NCBI GenBank assembly: GCA_027625095.1
Contig: JAQBXN010000028.1
Span: forward strand, 1 to 64,000
Direction: 5' to 3'
DNA length: 64,000 bases
From: Planctomycetota bacterium
GTDB taxonomy: Bacteria; Planctomycetota; PUPC01; JACPCR01
Made by a program: the position numbers and the translations under genes. This document shows positions 8,891-17,825 of the stretch, in pieces. The notes under the pieces were generated by a model. It searched no databases. It saw nothing but the letters and a program-made list of their open reading frames with translations, and was not told where the DNA came from. Every line of letters starts with the position of its first letter. Positions within the stretch are counted from its first letter, which is position 1.

Positions 8891-10528
8891 ATGAAACAAC
8901 GCCGCGCCGTCCATCACATCTTTACAACTACAGATCTCGAAAAATTGAGTAAAGGGCCACCTCCGGTGGAGGTCAAGCAGCTCGCAAAGGCACTCCGCTA
9001 TGTAGATCGGAATCTAGCCCGGTGGGCGAATGGCGCGACATTAAGCCGTAAGGCGTTCTACATAAAACAGTTATGGAAACTGGCGCGACAACCGACCTCT
9101 TTGGTGTTAGAACTTGGACAGTTAGATCTCAGTATTTCTATTGCCAGGAGGTGTCGTACGTTGCCCCGTTTCAGTCAGGTCCATCATTCTCTCAGGTCTG
9201 CGTATCCCGCCGAGATTCGTCAATTGCTGCCCGATGAGTTTATTCTCGAGATACTGAACCAGTTCGATGTGAAATTTCGTCAACGTGTCTTTTGTCCAGT
9301 GGTCACGTTGTGGCTTTGGTTGGGCCAGGTGTTTGAGGCCGATGGTTCGTGTCGGGCGGCTGTGGGTCAAGTCTTTGGTCGGCTTGTTGGGAGGTTGCCT
9401 GTGTGGATGAAGGTATCCACGGATTGCAGCGGCTACAGTCAGGCCCGGAAGCGACTTCCAGAGTCGGTGACTAAAGAAGTGGCTTGTGCCGTTGCCGAAG
9501 AAATGGATTCCCTTGCCACGGATCAGACTTTTCAACGTCGTGTCTACTTGGTCGATGGCAGTAGCTGTTCGGTTTCGGATACGAAGAAAAATCAAGCGGA
9601 ATATCCCCAGCCGGACACACAGAAGGAGGGATGCGGATTTCCGTTCGTAAGAATGGTTGGATTTTTCAGTCTGGTAAGCGGAGCTCTCAAGGAGATTTCT
9701 CTTGGTACTTACTTTGACAGTGAACAGACATTGTTCCGGCAACTCTGGGAAAAGCTTAAGCCTCAAGACCTTATCATCGCTGACGGACTCTACGGTACCT
9801 ACATGAATATGGTGCTGCTTAAAGAAAAGGGAGTCGATTGCCTGACCAAAGCAGGCAAGCGAAGAAACCTTGATCTCACCAATTCTGAACGCTTGGGAAA
9901 GAAAGATTGGCTGGTAGAACTGAAACGCCCTAAGCGGCCGACTTGGATGAGCAAGGATGAATACGCAAGGATTCCTAAAACGTTTAAGGCGCGATATGTG
10001 GAATACTCGGTAGAGATTCCCGGTCGCAAAACCAAGGTCGTCCAACTCATGACGACTCTGCTCGATCATAAAACCTATACGCCCAAAAAACTCGCTGAAC
10101 TTTACGCCTGTCGATGGACTGTTGAAGTGGACTTTAGGCATCTCAAGACCACATTGGGAATGAACGTCATCGAAGTGAAGACGCCGGAAATGATTCGAAA
10201 AGCCATTTGGATACATACGCTGGCCTACAACCTGATCCGGAAAGTCATGTGGGATGCCAGTGTGAAACATCAGATACCCATCAATACCGTGTCGTTTAAA
10301 GGGACACTGCAACTCATAGAAGGGGTAGGAGCGGCAGTAAACCAAGACTCGAACTTGGCAAACTTCAAAGCATATGACGCTTTGCTTGAGGGAATCTCCC
10401 GGCGACCGGTGAGACCAAGGCCAAACCGATGGGAGCCTAGAGCAATACGGAGAAGAAAAAACAAATACCCGTTCATGATTAAGCCAAGAAGCGAATACAA
10501 GACGGTAACGAAAGCACTTACAAATTAA
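8891..10528 (+). CDS. IS4-family DDE transposase
   Basis: This 545-residue protein has the IS4 layout: helical N-terminus with 'FRQRVFCPVVTLWLWLGQV', then DDE domain. First Asp in 'VYLVDGSSCSVSD', second in 'LIIADGLYGTY', and Glu in 'YACRWTVEVDFRHLK', which fits the Y-(2)-R-(3)-E-(6)-K signature exactly. It catalyses cut-and-paste transposition of its own element. The ORF appears intact, so the element may be active. I could not find convincing terminal inverted repeats or target duplications; the right end must be very near 10,529 because the reading frame of the broken gene starts there. It separates the coiled-coil gene from a gene remnant that lacks its 5' part. Confidence 0.92.
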   Translation: MKQRRAVHHIFTTTDLEKLSKGPPPVEVKQLAKALRYVDRNLARWANGATLSRKAFYIKQLWKLARQPTSLVLELGQLDLSISIARRCRTLPRFSQVHHSLRSAYPAEIRQLLPDEFILEILNQFDVKFRQRVFCPVVTLWLWLGQVFEADGSCRAAVGQVFGRLVGRLPVWMKVSTDCSGYSQARKRLPESVTKEVACAVAEEMDSLATDQTFQRRVYLVDGSSCSVSDTKKNQAEYPQPDTQKEGCGFPFVRMVGFFSLVSGALKEISLGTYFDSEQTLFRQLWEKLKPQDLIIADGLYGTYMNMVLLKEKGVDCLTKAGKRRNLDLTNSERLGKKDWLVELKRPKRPTWMSKDEYARIPKTFKARYVEYSVEIPGRKTKVVQLMTTLLDHKTYTPKKLAELYACRWTVEVDFRHLKTTLGMNVIEVKTPEMIRKAIWIHTLAYNLIRKVMWDASVKHQIPINTVSFKGTLQLIEGVGAAVNQDSNLANFKAYDALLEGISRRPVRPRPNRWEPRAIRRRKNKYPFMIKPRSEYKTVTKALTN

Positions 10529-10529
10529 C

Positions 10530-11556
10530 TTCGCAGCATTACTCCATCAGGCCAGCACGCACCGCCTCTTCATGGTCAAAGAGGAATACCGCAAAGCCGG
10601 AATCGAGAATCCATTCCTTCCTTACGTGGAAGGAACATTTGTGCCAACCGAACCGGGCGCCTGCACCTGGAACGAGCAGGCCGACCTTTATCATCGCTGG
10701 TCACTGATCAGTCTTGCCTACGGCATTACGCATTTCTACTCTGGCTGGTCTGCCTGGGACGCCGGCAGCTACTACGGGGCTGAACACTACGCTGGCTGCG
10801 GCATATTTCGGCGAATACCGCACAACGATCCCAAGCCGGCCTATACCCACTTCGCGACCATGACGCGGATGCTCGACCGGGCGAAGTTCGACCGCTGGCT
10901 GCCGGCGCCTCCTCCATTTCGAACTCCCCTCTCACGCGCCCTATGACAGCTACCGCGAATACGGCACCACCTGGTGGCGAAAGGCCGGCGGCGATGACGT
11001 GGTCGACCTCCCATTGAGCATCGAAAAGATCATCATCGAGCGCCGCACCCATGTCCTTTACGTCAACGACATCCAGCCCGCAAATCCGGCCGATGTACTT
11101 TTGAGCGATCTCTTCGCCGTTTACGAAACGGATGCCGACGCTACGCCCGAAGCGGTCAAGCTGAGCCGCATCCGAATGAAACTCCCTGGAGCGCCCAAGA
11201 CCCTGCCCAATCCCATCCGGGAGATGAGCGAGAAGAATTCGCTGCCCCTGACCAAATTGGTGAAAGTCAAAGATCCGGGCTGGGGCTACGACGGCACCCG
11301 CTGCCACGTCACCTTCGAGGAAGTTGCCAACGCCGGGCAGTATCAGATCTGGGTCGCCGCGCAAGAAGACGGGCGCGGCGCCCAACTCATGGCCCGGATG
11401 AGCAAAAGCGGTGAACTGCTTCAAGGACTTCGCCCCTACACCAACTTCTATCTGTGGGTTACCTACACGGATAAAGGCGAAGGCAATGATCAAAGGCAGA
11501 GCAAGCCGTCGAACGTGCTCCCCATTCATCTCATCGACGCCTTCGGCCAGAAGTAA
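10530..11556 (+). pseudogene. 3' remnant of a glycosidase-like gene, cut by the IS4 element and frameshifted
   Basis: The frame opens right at the transposase stop ('FAALLHQASTHRLFMVKEEY') and runs through 'YSGWSAWDAGSYYGAEHY' and 'KPAYTHFATMTRMLDRAKF', as in C-terminal parts of TIM-barrel glycosidases. Near 10,905-10,912 it shifts frame: the continuation 'LHFELPSHAPYDSYREYG' and 'TTWWRKAGGDDVVDLPLS' is in the +1 frame up to the stop, and an Fn3-like segment ('NAGQYQIWVAAQED', 'LRPYTNFYLWVTY') ends it. The 5' part is missing from the window, so the insertion was accompanied by a deletion. Family is uncertain; the gene is broken. Confidence 0.75.
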
Positions 11557-11559
11557 TAC

Positions 11560-11620
11560 CGGGGTTTCCACCCTCCACGGGAGTCTTCAGAGCCCTCGCG
11601 GAGCGAGAGCACCACGCGGT
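11560..11620 (+). repeat. Dispersed palindromic intergenic repeat, copy B
   Basis: It carries 'gggagtcttcagagccctcg' and 'cggagcgagagcaccacg', matching copies A and C. It lies between the stop codons of the convergent glycosidase remnant and the large GH-A gene. Confidence 0.75.
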
Positions 11621-11643
11621 TCGATTTGACCTCGGGTGCCGGT

Positions 11644-14600
11644 TCAGAGGTCGTCCCCCAATTTGCCGGTACCGCCCTTCTCGTCCTGCTCGTCGAGCAA
11701 TTCGAGCTCGTTTTTCGGCCGCTTCGGTTTTTCTTTTGGGTCCTTGTCGGGTTGCTCTTTCGGTTTCTTTGTCCCTTCTTCTTTGGTGGGCTGTTGCGCT
11801 GTCTCTGCTTTGGGTGGGGGAGGGCGCTTGGCCGCGACGACGCAGGGCTCGTAGTCGGAAGAGATGAGCCGGTCGCCCTCGAACAGGCCAGCAACTGCGG
11901 TGTAGAGCCCGTCCTGGGCCTCCGAGTTAATCGTAAACCGGAAGACGCACTCCGCGGTTCCGCTCGGCGGCAGCGAAACTGCCAGTTCCCCAGGCGCGGA
12001 GGTCAGGCCCGGGGGCAGCTTCAGTCGCACCTGGCCGGCGACGGCTGCTCCCGTCACATTCTGCAGACTGAAACGCCATTCGGTGGACTCGCCGGGCTTG
12101 AGCAACCGCTGCCGCGGGAAGTCCTGGATGAAGAAAGCTTTGGCCTGGCCTTCAGCGGGCGAGAAGACTTCGATGGCTCGGACACTCGATACTTTGCTGA
12201 GCCAACTCTGGGGCACGGTGACGTCATGTACCAGAATACGCACCCGATCCGTAGTCTCCGGTTCGAACTGGTGATCGTAGATGTTGCGGTAGACGTTGCC
12301 CCGGACCTGGGCGACCGTCATCCAGTCACCCCGAACGAAGACCTGGAGATCGTAGTCACGGAGAGCCCGGGACCATCCGCCGTATTCATGATAGACGCGC
12401 ACGCGAACCACCGGGACGGGCTTGGGCAGTCTCACTTCGAGCCAGTCGGGCCACTTCCCGACGCCGTCTTCCTGCCAGCCCCACCACTGGCCAAAGAGCC
12501 GGGGGCCGGCGTAAGAGGTCCAATCCCCGCAGATGGCGGCGCCCGGGTTCAGCGGAAGCGGTCCCTTCTGAGTTTCGGCAGTGGCCGGCTGCGGGTCCGA
12601 AGCCTGCACGGATGCGCCAAGCGAATAGAGGGCGAGATTGGGTTGCACCTTTAATTCTTTGTAAGCCGGCAGGAGCATGTGCTTCGGCCCGACTGCCAGA
12701 TAGGTGGGATCGCCGGACATCGTGATGCGGAGATTCCCAGCTTCAGGCCGGATTGTTTTGCGATTGCCCATCATGTCGGTCACGACAACTTCCGGCGCGT
12801 CCGTGGCAAGGACCAGGTCGACGGGCTCGTCGTCTGTCATGGCCACGGCGACCGTGCGGGTATCGTCCTGGTAGAGTTGAAAATGGTGTCCGCGACCGGG
12901 AAGCGGAATTTCCTTCACGAACTTCGCATCTCGGAGACACTCGTTCATCACTTGAAGCGAGATGGCGGCGGACGTTGGATCGCGGTATCCAAGCAGGAAA
13001 AACTCGTTGTATCCGTGCTCGTGGAGGTAGAAGACGTAGACGCGCTCCCGTGGGATGGCCATGGCTTCCGCGTTGAGGAGCATGAGGACCGCGTTCCGGG
13101 CCTGGCTCTCCCGGACGCTGTTGAAGTGGTGGACGATATACTCGTTGATGCTCCAGCCGCGATGCCAGGCGGACTCGGTCATCCACAATCCGCGATCTTC
13201 AGCCTTGTAGTCCCGCAGTATCTGCCACCATTTGTCGAGCTCCGCACGGTACATTTCCTGGAAGCCCAGCCCGGTGTAAGGATGGAAGGAAATGCCATCG
13301 AAGTATTTCTGCCCACCAAGCTCGAACAGACGCCGGACCCACCCGTAGTTGTCCAGGCCGCAGATGCTGCCGCCCAGGAAGTTCGCCTGCGGGTTGGCGG
13401 CCTTGACCTCGGGATACTGGACCTTCAGGATGCTCTCAATATACCCTTCGGGCGACATGCCGAGATTCGGCTCGTTGATGGGCTCCCAGATATCGAGGCC
13501 ACACTTGTTCGCCTGACGAGCCCATTCCCCGAGCCACCTCAACTGCGCTTCATGTTTCCGTATCTGGCGTTCCTCCGGGTCCGGATAGAGCCCTTGGAAT
13601 TCTTTGTCCATGTCCTTTGAGGACAGCTCCAGCAGGCAGAAGAATCCCTTGAGCGTGCCCGTCCGCGCGGTCTTCATGAAATTACCGAAGTCTGCTGCCC
13701 AGCCTTCCCAGTCGACGTTGCCCTCGGGAGTCTGATGCCTGGCCCGGATTTCGCCGAGCGACAGGACCAGGCGAGCGCCGCGCAGACCCAGCACGTTCGA
13801 CCATTCCATTTCGCCGCCCTCGCCGCTGGTCTTGGGGAGGAACGGCTTCGCCGCCGGCTCGAGCCGCACGCGGGCAAAGTTCACTTCGTGGGTGCGCACG
13901 GCGGAACTCGCTCCGTTCGCCTGCGACATCTGAATTCTGGCCCGTAAAAAGCCCATGTGTTTTGGGGCGAGGTCCACGACCAACTGGGGCGGCTGGCCTT
14001 TCTCGAGGGTCACCTCACGCCGGCCTTCACTGACCGGACGCTGGCGGTGATCTTCGAGAGTCCAGGCGATCTGCCACTTGCCCGGGACGAGATGCTGTTC
14101 CGCGAACTGCAGATTGAAGAGAACCGGCTCGTCCTCCTGGAAGAAATTCTTCGGCTTTTCGCAGCTCACGGTGTAGTACGGTGCCGGCGCTACAGTGAAG
14201 GGCTTCTCCGCGGGGTGGATGGTAAAGCTGATGCGGGAGTCCTTGCTGAGGGCGTTCAGTGCCCAAAATCCGCGAAGCGCCTGGGCAGGGTTGAACCGTC
14301 CCGGATCGGGCGACTCAGGGTCTGTTGGTTTCGGTGTAATTTGGTCGATTTTCCCATGCGAGATTCCTGTAGCGCCCCTTATTTCCACGCGGAGCCCATT
14401 CGAGTAGGTCGCCTCGACGTCGGGCCAGTACGGCCCGTACCACCCGCCAGGGGAAAAAACGTGTCGCCAGCAGATGTATTGAGACGGCAGCGCGTCTACG
14501 AAGCCGGTTCGGAGGTTGCGCACCCCGACGGCATCGTCGCCGAACGAGCCCTGGCAGTTGAACGCGGCAGGCAGCGATTCCGGCTGAGTAGCCCGGTAGA

Positions 14601-15075
14601 CTTTCAGCCCGGTAAAGCCGACCTCGAAGCCGTCCTCAGAAAATTTGAGGACGATGCTCGGCAGGTTGGGTGCCTCCTGAACAGGGATGGGGACGGTGAG
14701 TGCCAGCCCGTCGTCGTCCGGTTCCGGTTCGTCACCCAGGAATTTCTTCTCTTTGAGCGGCAGGCCTTCGCACAAGGCGATCGTGTTCGGGCCGAGTTGC
14801 CGGAGGTCGGTCAGAGTGAACGGCTTGCCTTCGAGGTCCAGCCGGAGATTCCTGAACAGGGTCACCTTGCCCGTATACAAGCGAATACGCCCGTCGGGGT
14901 ACACGTCGGCCGAATAGGAGGGAGCGCGAACAGTGATGGCCGGAATCGGCTCTTCAGCCAGTTCCAGCGCGGCCTTGCTCGCCTTCCGGATCACGATCTT
15001 GCCAGCCTGCAGGCCTGCTGCCGGAAAGGACAGCAGGGCCACCAGGAGTGTTGAATGGACCGCAGATCGCTTCAA
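11644..15075 (-). CDS. Large secreted clan GH-A glycoside hydrolase (GH39-like) with accessory domains
   Basis: The 1143-residue product begins at TTG with 'ggag' 10 bases upstream and a signal peptide ending near 'AAGLQA'. Residues 25-440 are beta-rich modules. A TIM barrel covers about 440-760, with acid/base E535 in 'DIWEPINEPNLG' and nucleophile E634 in 'LWMTESAWHRGW', the spacing expected of clan GH-A. A discoidin-like module follows ('WPDWLEVRLPKPVPVVRVRV', near 880-980), then a NEW3-like beta domain and a Lys/Glu/Pro-rich tail. It should hydrolyse polysaccharide or glycoside outside the cytoplasm; the substrate is not evident. It follows a small secreted gene by 22 bp on the same strand. 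Long antisense ORFs within it are coding-bias shadows. Confidence 0.85.
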   Translation of the reverse strand: MKRSAVHSTLLVALLSFPAAGLQAGKIVIRKASKAALELAEEPIPAITVRAPSYSADVYPDGRIRLYTGKVTLFRNLRLDLEGKPFTLTDLRQLGPNTIALCEGLPLKEKKFLGDEPEPDDDGLALTVPIPVQEAPNLPSIVLKFSEDGFEVGFTGLKVYRATQPESLPAAFNCQGSFGDDAVGVRNLRTGFVDALPSQYICWRHVFSPGGWYGPYWPDVEATYSNGLRVEIRGATGISHGKIDQITPKPTDPESPDPGRFNPAQALRGFWALNALSKDSRISFTIHPAEKPFTVAPAPYYTVSCEKPKNFFQEDEPVLFNLQFAEQHLVPGKWQIAWTLEDHRQRPVSEGRREVTLEKGQPPQLVVDLAPKHMGFLRARIQMSQANGASSAVRTHEVNFARVRLEPAAKPFLPKTSGEGGEMEWSNVLGLRGARLVLSLGEIRARHQTPEGNVDWEGWAADFGNFMKTARTGTLKGFFCLLELSSKDMDKEFQGLYPDPEERQIRKHEAQLRWLGEWARQANKCGLDIWEPINEPNLGMSPEGYIESILKVQYPEVKAANPQANFLGGSICGLDNYGWVRRLFELGGQKYFDGISFHPYTGLGFQEMYRAELDKWWQILRDYKAEDRGLWMTESAWHRGWSINEYIVHHFNSVRESQARNAVLMLLNAEAMAIPRERVYVFYLHEHGYNEFFLLGYRDPTSAAISLQVMNECLRDAKFVKEIPLPGRGHHFQLYQDDTRTVAVAMTDDEPVDLVLATDAPEVVVTDMMGNRKTIRPEAGNLRITMSGDPTYLAVGPKHMLLPAYKELKVQPNLALYSLGASVQASDPQPATAETQKGPLPLNPGAAICGDWTSYAGPRLFGQWWGWQEDGVGKWPDWLEVRLPKPVPVVRVRVYHEYGGWSRALRDYDLQVFVRGDWMTVAQVRGNVYRNIYDHQFEPETTDRVRILVHDVTVPQSWLSKVSSVRAIEVFSPAEGQAKAFFIQDFPRQRLLKPGESTEWRFSLQNVTGAAVAGQVRLKLPPGLTSAPGELAVSLPPSGTAECVFRFTINSEAQDGLYTAVAGLFEGDRLISSDYEPCVVAAKRPPPPKAETAQQPTKEEGTKKPKEQPDKDPKEKPKRPKNELELLDEQDEKGGTGKLGDDL

Positions 15076-15097
15076 ACTTCGTCTTCTCCGATTGATG

Positions 15098-15676
15098 TTA
15101 TTCAGCTTTTTTCGCTCCCATTTTTGTCATGTACCTGTCGAGTGCCTTGAGGTAGCTGGCGCCGTCAGGTTGCTCGTCGCAGGCAAAGATGACGTTTCCG
15201 GCCAGCACAACTCTCTTCTTCAATTCTTTGCTGTCGACAGCGAGGTCTCCGACGCCATCGACCTTCTGGTAATACCTGTCCCAACCCGGCGATTCGTATC
15301 GGCCGCGCCAGCAGAAGCGTGCCCGATCGGTTTTTTCAAAGACCCACACCCTCAGGGTGATGTATCTGGTGGTCTGGCCTGAGCGATATTTGAATTCCGC
15401 ATAAGCCGCGCTCCCTTCGGGCATCTTGCCCAGCAGGACTTCGAGAGCTTCGTCCATATCCTCGCTCTGGCCATAGAGGTGCCCGGCGTCTCGCAGATCG
15501 TTGATGACCAACCCCGGCCGGCGGTTCCAGCCTTCCCCCAGGAAATCGGCATCCTCTCCAGCCTCGGAAAGCTTTCCCGTAAATTCATAGGCTGGCGGCC
15601 CTTCCTTCTCCTTCTCAGCGAAGGCACGGGGGAACAGGGCGAGTCCGGCAATGCCAAGGAGGATAGATTTTCTCAT
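15098..15676 (-). CDS. Small secreted protein of unknown function
   Basis: About 192 residues from 'MRKSILLGIAGLALFPRAFA', a clear signal peptide; an upstream in-frame ATG would add nine residues. The mature part has 'YEFTGKLSEAGEDADFLGEG', 'YRSGQTTRYITLRVWVFEKT' and 'VVLAGNVIFACDE', looking like a compact alpha/beta domain; no known family recognised. The large GH-A gene starts 22 bp downstream, so they likely form an operon. Its ATG overlaps (ATGA) the stop of the HsdS fragment upstream, so the original promoter may have been replaced by that rearrangement. Confidence 0.7.
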   Translation of the reverse strand: MRKSILLGIAGLALFPRAFAEKEKEGPPAYEFTGKLSEAGEDADFLGEGWNRRPGLVINDLRDAGHLYGQSEDMDEALEVLLGKMPEGSAAYAEFKYRSGQTTRYITLRVWVFEKTDRARFCWRGRYESPGWDRYYQKVDGVGDLAVDSKELKKRVVLAGNVIFACDEQPDGASYLKALDRYMTKMGAKKAE

Positions 15677-16059
15677 TCGTTCATCCATGGTGCAGTCTGC
15701 CATGCCCAGGCAGAGGGAACTTCAAACGGCCGCTCGTCCTGGTCTACAGGGGTAGTCGTCCGAGCCATGATCTCGCAAGCGGCGACGAGTCCTGCCCGTT
15801 GCGATTCAACAGAGACCAAGAGCGACGATGCTGTTTGATCCCCTGGCTCATTGGCTACGAGTTTACCGGACGTCGCCAATTCCAACACCCACTCCCGTAC
15901 CTTTGCCACCACATTGGGCGAGTTGGCGAAGAGTTGACCCAGGGCGATGCCCTGGGCTGGCGTCAGTCGCCCCATTGGAGCGAAATTTGGGGCAGAGGGT
16001 AAGGGAGTGGCTTTCGCCACTCCCTCCCCGTTGTCGCTGACAGGGTTGATTCCCTGCAT
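15673..16059 (-). pseudogene. N-terminal fragment of a type I restriction specificity subunit (HsdS-like)
   Basis: The 128-residue ORF carries the conserved HsdS N-terminal pattern: 'VREWVLELATSGKLVANE', 'GDQTASSLLVSVESQRAGL' and 'DQDERPFEVPSAWAWQTA', which correspond to the 'LQLAVQGKLVPQDP..EPAS' and 'PFELPEGWEW' regions that precede the first target-recognition domain. HsdS subunits are normally about 400 residues; this one stops where the recognition domain should start and no hsdM or hsdR is in the window. Its stop overlaps the start of the next gene. It is therefore a truncated remnant beside the group II intron scar. Confidence 0.7.
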
Positions 16060-16180
16060 TTACCACGGTGCGGGGTTACCGCATGGGCGACCCCGAGGAC
16101 TGGATTGTCTGACCGAATTATGCTGACGCTCCAGTCGCTTAGAGATTGCCCCTGTGATGTCGAGGGGCCGTTCGGTGTTC

Positions 16181-16888
16181 TCACATGTCTTTGCATAGCA
16201 ATACGTCCTCCATAGCTATCAGGCCGAGTGTTTCCTTGAACCAACGGACGCGCAGTTTGTAGTTGTGGTGTCGGCTCTTGCTCTTGAATTTCATGCACCG
16301 AAGGCGCATGCGTATCCATGAGTCGAGCTTTTGAAACAGCCACCGGTTCGTTGAAAACCTTGCGCCGAAATAGTTGGCGGTTCCCCTTATGACTCGGTTG
16401 AGTTCCATGATGCATTTGGCGTCGAGATTGTGGCACCGGAAGGTCATCTCTCTTATTTTGTCTTTGAATTTCTTGACCGATTTTCCTCGCATCTTGCACG
16501 ACCGTGACGAGTTGGTAAATCCGAGAAAGTCATAGCCTTTCCCGAAGGTGGTTATCTTCGTCTTCTCGGTGCTCAGTTCGAGTCCGAGCGTTTGCCCCGT
16601 CCGGTACGGGACAGCGTAGGGCTTCACCGGTCGCGACTGACATACCGTTTTCTCCGGGTGACCCCACCATTGCACCAGGACAGCCAGTGGCTGTGGCCAA
16701 TCGGCCACCGCAAATTCACCACTGGGAGTACCAACGGGAAAGGAGGCACTCATGCTTCGCCCAAAGGGCGGAGGCTCGCACGACAGCCCGGCCGACGTGA
16801 CACCCCCCGGAGTATCGCTGGCTGGCCTCTTTCCCCAGGCTTTGGACTTTCGTCGTATAACCCAAGGCCGGCCCATCCCCTCGCGCAT
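16181..16888 (-). pseudogene. Truncated group II intron reverse transcriptase/maturase
   Basis: From about residue 100 the 235-residue ORF reads as an LtrA-type C-terminus: 'LELSTEKTKITTFGKGYDFL' continuing 'GFTNSS', then 'ELNRVIRGTANYFGARFSTN' and 'LDSWIRMRLRCMKFK', the GIIM maturase domain. The first 100 residues are translated intron RNA rather than protein homology. The palm domain with the YADD active site is absent, so the protein cannot prime reverse transcription. Deletion joint lies near 16,590. Confidence 0.75.
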
Positions 16889-16976
16889 CAGCTAGCATGC
16901 GGTCTGGTTCTGCCAACGACTTCTGCACGGCGCGGAACCGCACAGGTAGGATTTGACTCCACTACGGAAGTCGCAC
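16181..16976 (-). mobile_element. Internally deleted group II intron
   Basis: On the minus strand the element begins with 'gtgcgacttccgtagtggag', matching the GUGYG 5' boundary of bacterial group II introns, and 'tgtgcggttccgcgccg' as in domain I. About 390 bp later the sequence becomes the C-terminal maturase part of the intron-encoded protein. The reverse-transcriptase core is missing. The 3' end past 16,181 could not be fixed; a weak domain-V-like hairpin ('atgcggtaaccccgca') is seen near 16,065-16,085. Confidence 0.7.
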
Positions 16977-17064
16977 CGTTTACTCGTCGAAGTTACAAGA
17001 AATCGAGTCGTTTTAGACTTGGCATGTCAGTCTCACGGTTCACGCACCCCTTCAGGGCTTGCCT

Positions 17065-17823
17065 TCACCATCCAACGCTTCGCAGATACTCCCGGTTCAC
17101 CACCATTTTCTCCTGATCGCTTTGCTGGGTATCGCCGGGGACGGTTACCACCCATCGGTCGTATCCGATCTCTTCCAGTGCTTTGAGGCAGGCGGGGACA
17201 TCCACCAATTCGCCCTCGTCCAGTTCCACCCAGCGGTCGAGCTTCCAATCCTGCAGATGCACGTAGATAAGGCGATCCTGGAAATCCTTGATGGATTCGA
17301 CCGGATCGTAATTCCAGAAGGCTGAGTGAGAGACATCGATACAGAGCCGGGCTTGTTTCATCTGCGACATCAAAGACTCCCATTGGGCGCGGGAATCGAC
17401 GGTCGTCAGATTGTGAATGTGGTAACAGACTCCCAGGCCGTATTGCGAAGCATAATCTGCGAGTTCGTCCGCCAATTCCGCCAGAGCAGTGATGTCCTCC
17501 CCCGGAGTGGGTTGATACTTTGGCCGGCCTGCTCCCATGAACATGAAGTTGTCGGCCTCCACCTCTGCCGCAAAGTCGATCCTGCGCTTATTGCGCTCCT
17601 TCATTGCCCAGTTGTTGTCGAGAGAGATGCCCGATCCGGTAACCGACGCAACGGGCATGTCCGTCTGATCGCAGATGCGGCGGATGCGCGACGGCGTTCC
17701 AAGCCAGTCGAGAGAGGGCCTGATCTCCCAGCCTTCCCATCCCGCTTCCCTCACCTGGGTAAGAACTTTCTCAAGGTCCGGATCCTGCCATTTGATGCTG
17801 CTGAATCCCAACTTGAAGCTCAT
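17065..17823 (-). CDS. Sugar phosphate isomerase/epimerase-like TIM-barrel protein
   Basis: The 252-residue protein belongs to the xylose-isomerase-like (AP endonuclease 2) barrel family, whose members isomerise or epimerise sugars in the cytoplasm with a divalent metal. Typical strands are 'KLGFSSIKWQDPDLEKVL', 'GWEGWEIRPS', 'CYHIHNLTTVD', 'CIDVSHSAFWNYDP' and 'LIYVHLQDWKLDRWVELDEG', which supply the His/Asp/Glu metal ligands. Its ATG lies 2 bp after the stop of the dehydrogenase gene, so the two are probably translationally coupled. The group II intron scar begins about 90 bp beyond its stop. The exact substrate is not predictable; an oxidised sugar or polyol path with the coupled dehydrogenase is an inference. 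Confidence 0.85.
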   Translation of the reverse strand: MSFKLGFSSIKWQDPDLEKVLTQVREAGWEGWEIRPSLDWLGTPSRIRRICDQTDMPVASVTGSGISLDNNWAMKERNKRRIDFAAEVEADNFMFMGAGRPKYQPTPGEDITALAELADELADYASQYGLGVCYHIHNLTTVDSRAQWESLMSQMKQARLCIDVSHSAFWNYDPVESIKDFQDRLIYVHLQDWKLDRWVELDEGELVDVPACLKALEEIGYDRWVVTVPGDTQQSDQEKMVVNREYLRSVGW

Positions 17824-17825
17824 GT

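Noticed and set aside
9122..10345. 407-residue open frame antisense to the IS4 transposase
   Set aside because: It mirrors the transposase codon pattern, has no family motif, and the sense strand has the complete DDE signature.
11626..15054. Long plus-strand open frames (342, 313 and 365 residues) over the large GH-A gene
   Set aside because: All are antisense to one continuous 1143-residue enzyme with catalytic motifs; they are shadows of biased codon use.
15673..16059. Complete restriction-modification locus
   Set aside because: Only the HsdS N-terminus is present; no methyltransferase or nuclease subunit is in the window.
16060..16180. Intact 3' end of the group II intron with domain V
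   Set aside because: Only a weak hairpin fits; the catalytic triad and bulge positions cannot be shown by eye.
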